Source: Sulfuritalea hydrogenivorans sk43H
GTDB taxonomy: Bacteria > Pseudomonadota > Gammaproteobacteria > Burkholderiales > Rhodocyclaceae
Length of the DNA stretch: 47,668 nucleotides
Assembly (NCBI GenBank): GCA_945870205.1
Contig: CAMBRI010000006.1
Location: forward strand, 1-47,668
Direction of reading: 5' to 3'
Position numbers and translations under genes: made by a program. This document shows positions 40,755 through 47,668 of the stretch, one piece after another. Below the pieces are notes generated by a model that saw only the letters and a program-made list of their open reading frames with translations, was not told where the DNA came from and made no database searches. Each line of letters starts with the position of its first letter. Positions within the stretch are counted from its first letter, which is position 1.

Positions 40755-43562
40755 TTAAGCAGTACCAGCGTCGGATTTCGCATCGACCACCACGATGTCG
40801 TCGGCCTGATCCATCGGCATCAGGGGAATGTTGCGTTCGGCGAATTTCTCCCGCACGTAACGCCACAGTTCCTCGCGGACACGGCCTTTCTTCGGCAGGA
40901 TGGCGACCCGGTAGCCGGCGGAGTATTCGCCAACCCAGCGACCGTTGAGATTGACGACACCGCGGTAGCGCACCATCGGATCGTAGCCGGGGACATCCTT
41001 GCAGACAATTTGCGTCGACTTCGCCACAGCTCCGTTGATGATTTCCAGCACCGTCGCGGGTTCGACATCGGCCGGTGTGTAGAAACGGGTTTCCGCGACG
41101 ATGCCGTGCGGCACCTGGCTGTAGTTTTCGGTCATGGCCTCGGATACCTTCGAGTTGGCCAGACTCACCATCGGACCGTCGTTGGATTCCATTCGGGTCG
41201 TTCGCCAGGTGATGTCAGTGACCTGGCCGATGATGTTGTTGATCTTGATGTAGTCACCGACCTTGAACGGACGCTCGACGTTGAGGATAATCCCCGAAAA
41301 CACGTTGGCGATGTTGGCCTGGATGGCCAGGCCGACCACCATGGCGAGGACGCCCGAGGTTGCCAGCAAACTGGTCAGTGGCTGATTGAATACCACGGCG
41401 ATGATGCCGCCAAAAGCCAGGGCGAAGATCAGCACGGTGACAAAGAACTTCATCACGTTGGGAACCTGGCGCCCGGTCGTGTGTTCCAGCGGTATCCAGC
41501 CGAAGCGGCGCACCGCCATATCCACCAACTGCGCGGCGAGGATCCACCAGAAGGCTTCATAGACCATGACCAGCGTTTGCGTCGAGGACTGCGCCCAGTG
41601 ACCAAAGGCCCAGTCGATGGCCATGTTGCCAACCCCAAGCAACAGGCAGGGCCAGAAAGCCAGGCGCAGCAACCAGGATTGCAGCACCCAGTAGCGCCCC
41701 AGTACCTGCGCGTCGAGAGCCTGGCCGACCATGGCACCGACCAGGCCAAAGATCGCGATATAGAGGAAAAAGGCGTTGGGGATAAAGTCGCGCACGGCAA
41801 CGACTTCGGGGCTCAGCAACACGCCCAGGGTTATTGCCGAGAACAACGGCTGTTCGCCGGTCATGCCGACATACTGCGGTGCGCCATCGCCGCGTTCGCG
41901 CACCAGGTCCTGCGAGATCCACGCATTTTCCACGGCCCAGTCCGAACCGGAACGCAGGATCCGGCGCTGACGCAGGTCGTCCGTCAGGACGCTGCCGGTG
42001 GGCATGCCGAGCACATCGACGACATAGGTCAGGTTGTTGCGGTTGAGCAGGCGGTGGCGGAACGAGATTCCCGCGATGTTCTGGTTGTAGGCGCGCTTGT
42101 CGGCCGTGAAGTTGAGCTTGAACGCCTGCTTGACCCGATAGCGACGGTACTGAACCTCCTCGCTGTCCTTGATCTCTTCGGGCTTGTCGAACTTGACGGG
42201 TTCGACGGCGTTCACGACATCCATGTCCTGCGGGTCGAACTTGCCGCGGTAACGGAACCAGATCGACATGTCGAGAGTCGCCGTTTCCTTCTGCTTGTCG
42301 ATGTTGGAAATCTCGTGCAGGGTCACGCCGACATAGACCACGCTGGTCTTGAACATGAAACGGTCGTTGACATAGAGCACGCGCCCCTGGCGCAGGGCGT
42401 CGATATAGTTGAACCCCGCTCCCTTGGCGATCGGCAGCAACTGAATGGGCGCCGAGATGAGTCGATTGCCGTTGAAGGCACCCATCTGGGTCGGCACCTG
42501 CGCGAGACCATCGACAAAGGACAGATTGCCCATGATTCCGGCAGAAGTTTCCGCCGGCGGCTTGGCGGAAACGGCGTAGTGGGCGGCGTCGTGTGCAACC
42601 GTGGCAACCCAGTCGGGCGACGTGGAGAAACTGCGCTGGTATGCCGACTGAAAACGCTGCGCACGCTCGTTGGCGGTATCGAACAACACCGGCGTGGCGA
42701 CGATGATGCCGTGATTCTGCACTTCGGCATCCTTGCCGGCGAGTTTCTTCAGCGCTTGGGAGAACTCGCCGGTAGCCAGCGCCGAGGGCCCGAACAGATC
42801 AAGCGCATTGCCTGTGCCACGGATCGAATGGACCAGGCGGGCCGCCAGTTCCGGGCGGGTTGCAATGTAGATGGCACCGACGTCGATGTCCTTCACCGCT
42901 GCGATGATTTCCTTTTGCTTGGCTTCGTTGCCACCCGCCGGAAGCGTCCAGACCTGTTTTACCGGCGTATCGAAACGTTGATAGACGTCGACCAGCGGAT
43001 CGACCAGCGCATCAAATTCGGCCCCCTCCTCGCGTATCACATACATCAAGCGACGCTGCTGGATGTTGCGCGCATAGTTGGCGGCGAATCGGGATTCTTC
43101 GAGCGGATCGACCCCCAGGGACACGACACCGGGCAAGGGTGCAGCCAGTTGCAACGGCGTTACCACGCGCAGTTTGGCCTTTTCGTACTGCGGCGCCGCT
43201 TGCTTGAGCAGGCCGGCATCAAGATAGCCGACGACTCCGATGACGCGCTTGTCGGCCATTACCTTGGCCGGCGCGTCCGCGCCCTCTTCCACCACCATGA
43301 GTTCCACGCGCCGCCCGCTGATGCCACCATCACGTGCGAGTTGATCCAGGAAGAGCTGCGCCCCTTTTTGCATGGCCATACCGGTCGGCGACTTGGTCGG
43401 AACCACCAGCGCCAGTCTTGGCCTTGTCTCGAGATTGTCTTCAACCAGAGTGAACCGGGCCACGGCGGAAAGCACGGCACTGACGACCACGATCACGATC
43501 ATGATCAGCCAGAACACTCGCCACTTTGCCTTGCCTTGCAGCAGTTGGATAACTTTGCTCAT
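40755..43562 (-). CDS. Chimeric channel: periplasmic-binding domain, pLGIC-like domain and MscS pore
   Basis: A 935-residue inner-membrane protein. An N-terminal helix (15-36) anchors it. Residues about 48-400 look like a type I periplasmic-binding domain (LALVVPTKSPTGMAMQKGAQ, ISGRRVELMVVEEGA, VIGVVGYLDA). Residues about 405-570 resemble the extracellular domain of pLGICs (VVYVGVTLHEISN, TATLDMSIWFRYRG, and DWAVENAWIS aligning with GWAVGQFDSY of the gene at 39088). About 575-730 carries several helices, then the MscS core (GVLAMVVGLAIQANIANVFSG, NVERPFKVGDYIKI, DITWRTTRM) and cytosolic domain. ATG 43562 is the first Met of the frame. The layout implies ligand-controlled MscS gating, which is inference. 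It heads the three-gene set. Confidence 0.85.
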   Translation of the reverse strand: MSKVIQLLQGKAKWRVFWLIMIVIVVVSAVLSAVARFTLVEDNLETRPRLALVVPTKSPTGMAMQKGAQLFLDQLARDGGISGRRVELMVVEEGADAPAKVMADKRVIGVVGYLDAGLLKQAAPQYEKAKLRVVTPLQLAAPLPGVVSLGVDPLEESRFAANYARNIQQRRLMYVIREEGAEFDALVDPLVDVYQRFDTPVKQVWTLPAGGNEAKQKEIIAAVKDIDVGAIYIATRPELAARLVHSIRGTGNALDLFGPSALATGEFSQALKKLAGKDAEVQNHGIIVATPVLFDTANERAQRFQSAYQRSFSTSPDWVATVAHDAAHYAVSAKPPAETSAGIMGNLSFVDGLAQVPTQMGAFNGNRLISAPIQLLPIAKGAGFNYIDALRQGRVLYVNDRFMFKTSVVYVGVTLHEISNIDKQKETATLDMSIWFRYRGKFDPQDMDVVNAVEPVKFDKPEEIKDSEEVQYRRYRVKQAFKLNFTADKRAYNQNIAGISFRHRLLNRNNLTYVVDVLGMPTGSVLTDDLRQRRILRSGSDWAVENAWISQDLVRERGDGAPQYVGMTGEQPLFSAITLGVLLSPEVVAVRDFIPNAFFLYIAIFGLVGAMVGQALDAQVLGRYWVLQSWLLRLAFWPCLLLGVGNMAIDWAFGHWAQSSTQTLVMVYEAFWWILAAQLVDMAVRRFGWIPLEHTTGRQVPNVMKFFVTVLIFALAFGGIIAVVFNQPLTSLLATSGVLAMVVGLAIQANIANVFSGIILNVERPFKVGDYIKINNIIGQVTDITWRTTRMESNDGPMVSLANSKVSEAMTENYSQVPHGIVAETRFYTPADVEPATVLEIINGAVAKSTQIVCKDVPGYDPMVRYRGVVNLNGRWVGEYSAGYRVAILPKKGRVREELWRYVREKFAERNIPLMPMDQADDIVVVDAKSDAGTA

Positions 43563-43639
43563 GATTGCCTCGTTTTTGCCAGGATGATGGTCGTGGGGAA
43601 AGTGCTGCTAAATTTCATGCGGAGCTCGGGACCCCTGAT

Positions 43640-43789
43640 GATGAAACACGCGAAAGGCGGCTTAAAGGCCCGCCCCTCCCATCCTCCAATCGCAAACGTC
43701 GCATGCGACCTTCCCCTCGCGGGGAGGCTTCTAATTGGCTCGCTGCGCTTGTTTATCACCAGTCGCTTCGGAATAGTTGTTTCACGTTA
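43640..43789 (-). repeat. Intergenic repeat element, copy 2
   Basis: About 150 bases matching 19158-19283 in order and orientation, with an extra stretch of about 27 bases (43688-43714) that contains the palindrome GTCGCATGCGAC. The core folds on the minus strand as CCTCCCC-GCGA-GGGGAAGG, again with a GNRA-type loop. It lies between the MscS chimera (start 43562) and the stop of the large surface protein (43812). Confidence 0.7.
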
Positions 43790-43811
43790 AAGAGCGGAAC
43801 GAAATGCATGA

Positions 43812-46800
43812 TCATTGTTTGGGCATGGGGCCGTCGGATATCAGGATAGGCACGCGATTTTGGCCCGCGACCACGACGGCCTGAATCGGCAGGCCGCCTT
43901 CCGGCACCTCGGTGGCGATGAACTGACGCTTGGCCGGATCGAAACGCAGCCAGGACGGCAGCGGGCGCCCAGCTGCATCGGTGACCTTGGCCCCACTCAG
44001 GTTGCTGGGCAAACTGCGCGCCACACTGGCGGGTACCGTGAAGCGGAAGGCATTTGCATCCTCCGCCCGGCGCGCGGCCTCGATCGCGCGCGCCGGCGTC
44101 TGCCCACGTGAAAGTGCCAGGCTCAAGACAGCGCGATAGGTTCGGCTGGAGCCGCCGGCCGGCACCAGCGTCTCGACCCCGACGCCTGTTGCCAGCGCTG
44201 TCGCCGGAGTCGGCGCAGGTGCGACGGCGTCGGCCGCTCTATTCGCGACCTGCAAGGCCACTTCGGGTGGCAGGCCGCGTCCCAGTGCATTGGTGAGGGC
44301 GCGATCGAAATCGGCGCCACGTTCGGGCAGGGTCGTCGTGCCGCCGCGGACCAGGGACGCCTGCGGTTGCCGGGCATCGACGGCAATCGCCACTTGTTCG
44401 GCACGCTGTATTTCGGCCGCTTTGGCGATGGCAACACCGGGCGCCTCGCCGCGCGCCAAGGCCAGCGCCAAAACCTGCTCCGATGCGCCACCCGCCGTGC
44501 CGGAAACGATCGCCTCGGTGCGCCCGGAGGCCAATCCGACGCTGGGGTTGCGTGCATCCGCCCGCACTGCCGCAGCATCGGCCTCGGCCGCTTGCCCGGC
44601 CCGCGCCATGGCTTGCTGTGGCGATACGCCTTGGGCGAGCATGCTGCCAAGCGACTTCTGGAACGCGGGATTGGCGCTTTGCGGGGAAGCCGACGCCGCC
44701 GCGGTACCCGAGGCCAACTGCGCCCGCGGTGTGGTGTCGGCGATCGTCGCCTGATCGGACTGGCGACCGGCCTCCTTCGCCGCAACCACCGCCGCGGCCA
44801 TTGGCAGCCCTCGCGCCAGGGCAACGGACAAGCTGCGATCAAAGGCCGCGGACCCGGCGCTGGTTTTGGTCGTTGCCAAGGTGCTAAGCGAGGTGGCGAC
44901 ATCCCCGCTGCCGGCAGCAATCGCCCGCGACAGGGCGACCGCTGGCGTCCGCGGCGGGGGCAGACTGACCTCTGCCTGGAATACCCTTTCCGCGCTCGCC
45001 ATGGCCTGCTCCATCGGCTGGCCCTGGGCGAGCTTCTGCGCCAGCGCCGTGCTGAAGGCATTGCCTGCACGATTCGCCGTTGTCGTGCTACCCCCGCGGC
45101 CTACCGCCGCCTCCACCCGTGCCGTGACCAGGGCATCGATGCTGCGCACCGGTGCATCGGTGCTTGCCAGGCGCGTGGTTGTGGCGGTCACGACGGCAGG
45201 TGGCGGCTTCGCAGCAACGGGATCAGCCGTTGTCGGTGCAGCGCCAGCGCTTGCGACAGCGACGGCACGCGGCGCACCGCCTGGGGTTGTCGCCACTCCG
45301 GCCTTCGTCTGAGGATTCGTTTGCGTCGTGGGCGTGCCCGATGCCACCTGAACTCGTCCTGCTGTGCCACCCGCCGCAACAGCCGTTCCGCCGGTGGTGG
45401 GAGTCCGGGCAGGCGCGGTGCCGGCAGGAGGCGTGGTTGTTGCCGTCCGTGGTGGTGTCGGGGTAGCGGTGGTGGTAGCGGTAGCGGTGGTGGCAGCGGT
45501 GGTGGCAGCGGTGGCGGTGGCGGTGGCGGTGGTGGTGGCGGTGGTGGTGGTCTGGGTGGGCGACGTCGCTGCTGCGCCACCGGATGCAGCTGTCGTCGAG
45601 GTGGCAGGCTGCGCCGCTGTCGTCTCCGTGCCGGCGGTGCCCGTGCCGTCCGTTGACGTCGTGGTCGAGCCTGTGCTTGCCGTATCGCTGCTCGACTGCG
45701 TGCTGCTTGTAGTGGATGTACTGGTCGACGTGCTGCTGGTGGAGGTGGGGCTTGTCGATGTGCTGCCCACGGTGGTCGATGTACTTGATGCGCCGCCGAT
45801 CAGCGGATCAGCGCTTACTCCCGCACCGCCAGTTAAAGGAGTGCTGGTCGACGTTCCGGTGAACGGACTGGTCGACGCGCCGGTCAAATCGGTCGGTGGC
45901 GCCGGGATCGTGGTCAATGTCGGAACCGTGGGTACTACCGGAATCGGCGCCAGCACGACCGGTGGCGGCGTGGGCGGCGGCGTCGGAGCAACGGCGGTAG
46001 TGATCGACAGTGTGCCGTTGAAATAGCTGATCGTATAGTTGGTGCTGGTATAGCCGAATGGCGTAAGCACATAACCGCCAATCGCCGTCGCACCCTGGCT
46101 GGTACCACCAAAGTCCAGGAGTCCGCCGAGCACGGCAACGGTCTCGCCGCCGACAAAGCCCGCAAAACCTGCCCCGTTGCCGCCGACGTAGGGCACTCCA
46201 TCGAAAACCTTCGTCGCGGCAGAAGCCGTAACCGAAAGCGGGGCGAGTGTAATGTTGGCTGTCGCACCGGACGCATCCAGAATCGTGTAATTGGCGCTAT
46301 CTCCACCAACAAGTGCTAGGCCTGTAACCGCCACCTGGATGCCAACACCGACGTTCTTGTCAATGAAGGTTCCGATCGCACCGCCTGTGTTCAGCGTAAC
46401 GGCATCGCCCGTATAGAACCAGTTGACGGTGCTGTTACTGGCCCCCCCTGTGATGGCCGCGACCACCGTGCCCAGCGCTGCCACCGTAGTGGCGTCGTAG
46501 ACCTTGTTGGTGGCCGTGATGAGCGTCGCTGTGATGGGCTTCGGGGTGACGGTCAGTTCGTTGGTGCTGCCGCCATTGTTGGTCAGCGCGTAGCCGAGTG
46601 AGTTGGCCAGGCCGCTGGCATAGCTCACATCATGCTGCCCGGCCGTGTATCGCGCGGTCGTCGAGGTCGTACCGCCGGTCGTCCAGACGGCTACTCCGGT
46701 GGTCGTCGCCACGGCATTATCGCCATTGATCGTTACGCCAAGGGTCGGGGTATAGCTTGGGTCCGCATCTCCATAAACGATGGTGTGCCCGCTCGGTGTG

Positions 46801-47668
46801 ACGGTGAGACTGGGCTGCTCGCGGAAGATGGCGTTCAGACCGGTGTTTGGCGCCCCGTTCGACAAGCTGAGCGGCGCCGTGTAACCAGAAGCCCCTTCGT
46901 CGCTGTTGTAGCGGAACTTACCGCTCCCTGACCCGCCGACCTTGGTAATCAGATTGGCACTGCCGGCGACGCTGCCAGAAAAAAGGCTGATGATCCCCCC
47001 AGCGCCGGCCTGGATTGGACCGGCGACGGCAGCTCCGGTGATGTCGATATTGCCGCTGGCCGGAGTTCCGAGCCCACCCGGGTTAGCCGTCTGTCCGGCA
47101 TTCAGCCGAATCGCATTCCCCGACCCGTTGCTTGTAATCACCGGCTGATTGACGTTGATGTCGCCTGTGGTGGTGGCAATGTTGATCAGGCCACCGGCAG
47201 TGATGCCGTTAGTCGGGCCTACCGAGCCAACGATCAGGTTGCCAGTGTTGGTAAGACTGACGCCACCAGCCGAGTTGACTGCCAGATTGCCCGAAATCAC
47301 CGTATTCAGGCCGACTACGTTAGCGGCATTGTTGATCAACAGATCCAACGTGGTGATCGTCCCGGGACCGCTGATTATCCCGGATGCAGTCATCGCCGTA
47401 AGGCTCCCAGACGTAACAGCCTGATTGAGCGTGATCGTGCTGCCCTGAAGCGTTATTGGTCCCGCGACAGACGCAATAGCTTCGTTAACGGTGATGTTGC
47501 CTGCGGTGGCCGCGATATGGATCGGGCCGCCGGCATTGATGCCGCTAGTCAGGCCTGCCGAGCCAACGATCAGGTTGCTAGTGTTGGTAAGGCTGACGCC
47601 ACCAACCGAGTTGACTGCCAGATTGCCCGAAATCGCCGTATTCAGGCCGACTACGTTAGCGGCATTTC
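43812..47668 (-). CDS. Large haemagglutinin-like MBG-domain surface protein, C-terminal part
   Basis: The frame is open to the window edge, so the N terminus (expected secretion domain) is outside; about 1,285 residues are visible. From the edge: beta-helix repeats (NAANVVGLNT, NLAVNSAGGVSLTNTGN), MBG/YDG domains (VYGDADPSYTPTLG; NKVYDATTVAALGTV; AATKVFDGVPY), a Pro linker, a long Ser/Thr then Ala/Thr-rich region, six short Ala-rich modules, and a final Ig-like segment (PLPSWLRFDPAKRQF). Proteins of this type are secreted by two-partner systems and act as adhesins. A start at Met 47393 is only an internal codon. The partner transporter gene is not in the window. Confidence 0.82.
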   Translation of the reverse strand, partial: NAANVVGLNTAISGNLAVNSVGGVSLTNTSNLIVGSAGLTSGINAGGPIHIAATAGNITVNEAIASVAGPITLQGSTITLNQAVTSGSLTAMTASGIISGPGTITTLDLLINNAANVVGLNTVISGNLAVNSAGGVSLTNTGNLIVGSVGPTNGITAGGLINIATTTGDINVNQPVITSNGSGNAIRLNAGQTANPGGLGTPASGNIDITGAAVAGPIQAGAGGIISLFSGSVAGSANLITKVGGSGSGKFRYNSDEGASGYTAPLSLSNGAPNTGLNAIFREQPSLTVTPSGHTIVYGDADPSYTPTLGVTINGDNAVATTTGVAVWTTGGTTSTTARYTAGQHDVSYASGLANSLGYALTNNGGSTNELTVTPKPITATLITATNKVYDATTVAALGTVVAAITGGASNSTVNWFYTGDAVTLNTGGAIGTFIDKNVGVGIQVAVTGLALVGGDSANYTILDASGATANITLAPLSVTASAATKVFDGVPYVGGNGAGFAGFVGGETVAVLGGLLDFGGTSQGATAIGGYVLTPFGYTSTNYTISYFNGTLSITTAVAPTPPPTPPPVVLAPIPVVPTVPTLTTIPAPPTDLTGASTSPFTGTSTSTPLTGGAGVSADPLIGGASSTSTTVGSTSTSPTSTSSTSTSTSTTSSTQSSSDTASTGSTTTSTDGTGTAGTETTAAQPATSTTAASGGAAATSPTQTTTTATTTATATATAATTAATTATATTTATPTPPRTATTTPPAGTAPARTPTTGGTAVAAGGTAGRVQVASGTPTTQTNPQTKAGVATTPGGAPRAVAVASAGAAPTTADPVAAKPPPAVVTATTTRLASTDAPVRSIDALVTARVEAAVGRGGSTTTANRAGNAFSTALAQKLAQGQPMEQAMASAERVFQAEVSLPPPRTPAVALSRAIAAGSGDVATSLSTLATTKTSAGSAAFDRSLSVALARGLPMAAAVVAAKEAGRQSDQATIADTTPRAQLASGTAAASASPQSANPAFQKSLGSMLAQGVSPQQAMARAGQAAEADAAAVRADARNPSVGLASGRTEAIVSGTAGGASEQVLALALARGEAPGVAIAKAAEIQRAEQVAIAVDARQPQASLVRGGTTTLPERGADFDRALTNALGRGLPPEVALQVANRAADAVAPAPTPATALATGVGVETLVPAGGSSRTYRAVLSLALSRGQTPARAIEAARRAEDANAFRFTVPASVARSLPSNLSGAKVTDAAGRPLPSWLRFDPAKRQFIATEVPEGGLPIQAVVVAGQNRVPILISDGPMPKQ
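44065..45062 (-). repeat. Six degenerate Ala-rich modules in the surface protein
   Basis: Six modules of about 26 residues with spacers share the pattern F-x-x-(A/S)-L-x-x-x-L-A-(R/Q)-G-x-x-P-x-x-A-x-x-x-A; examples are FSTALAQKLAQGQPMEQAM and FDRALTNALGRGLPPEVAL. They recur about every 150-210 bases on the minus strand. Confidence 0.65.
45464..45552 (-). repeat. Low-complexity GGT/GGC repeat tract
   Basis: Plus strand shows GGTGGT, GGTAGC and GGTGGC units for about 90 bases, coding Ala/Thr alternation on the minus strand (TATATAATTAATT type). It is a typical site for slipped-strand length change, in units of 3 or 6 bases that keep the frame. Confidence 0.75.
47181..47668 (-). repeat. Direct repeat, 336-base period, in the surface-protein beta-helix
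   Basis: Bases 47525-47668 repeat 47189-47332 with an offset of 336 bases (112 residues) and few differences: NAANVVGLNTAISGNLAVNS against NAANVVGLNTVISGNLAVNS. The first copy continues beyond the window, so more copies may follow. Confidence 0.8.

Noticed and set aside
41010-43790. 926-residue plus-strand frame opposite the MscS chimera
   Set aside because: The translated sequence is His/Gln/Arg-rich with no domain, and the opposite strand codes clear MscS and periplasmic-binding motifs.

Overview
The window is about 47.7 kb of GC-rich, gene-dense proteobacterial chromosome. The aconitase B type, the small heat shock protein/DUF2934 cluster, the EnvZ-OmpR-globin cluster and the IspD/IspF types suggest a betaproteobacterium, possibly of Rhodocyclales or a related environmental lineage. 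That placement is inferred from family resemblance and was not computed. No rRNA, tRNA, CRISPR array, integrase or transposase was seen.

Layout. 1-366: 3' end of acnB with a strong terminator. 457-8974 (minus): signalling genes, namely a three-gene unit (basic protein, small hypothetical, PAS-GGDEF diguanylate cyclase) and a three-gene phosphorelay-like operon (CheB-CheR-PAS fusion, multi-PAS HisKA_3 kinase, NarL/LuxR-type regulator). 9263-13989: a stand-alone AmmeMemoRadiSam radical SAM enzyme, two convergent small heat shock proteins, a PAS/DUF2934 stress operon and small exported proteins. 14151-16718: OmpR, EnvZ and a group II truncated globin, the last two joined by an ATGA overlap. 16775-24828: AI-2E permease with a cyclic-nucleotide-binding protein, ThpR, IspF, a small conserved protein, an HD-GYP gene broken by one in-frame stop, an HpaB-superfamily enzyme, and an ispD-tlpA-thioredoxin operon. 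24877-30862: a plus-strand operon of MgtC/DUF4010 membrane protein, a metallo-beta-lactamase/cNMP-binding fusion, a fused MEMO-AMMECR1 protein and a second AmrS. 31167-38922: a run of exported proteins (DM9-repeat protein, TPR-secretin, pentapeptide-repeat protein, solute-binding protein, lipoprotein, AbfB-domain protein). 39088-43562 (minus): three genes pairing two channel types, a 935-aa periplasmic-binding/pLGIC-like/MscS chimera, a DUF4337 protein and a pentameric ligand-gated channel homologue. 43812-47668 (minus): the C-terminal part of a large MBG-domain haemagglutinin-like surface protein.

The strongest candidate for something undescribed is the channel operon at 39088-43562. One polypeptide there appears to carry a type I periplasmic-binding domain, an extracellular domain like that of pentameric ligand-gated channels, and an MscS pore, and a true pLGIC homologue lies two genes downstream. 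Other notable items are a possible shared operator (AATAC-N10-GTATT) in front of three minus-strand operons, a two-copy intergenic repeat whose hairpin keeps a GNRA loop, the broken HD-GYP gene, two AmrS paralogues, and the exported-protein cluster with an unusual secretin.

All functions were read from translated sequence and remembered family features. No database search was run.
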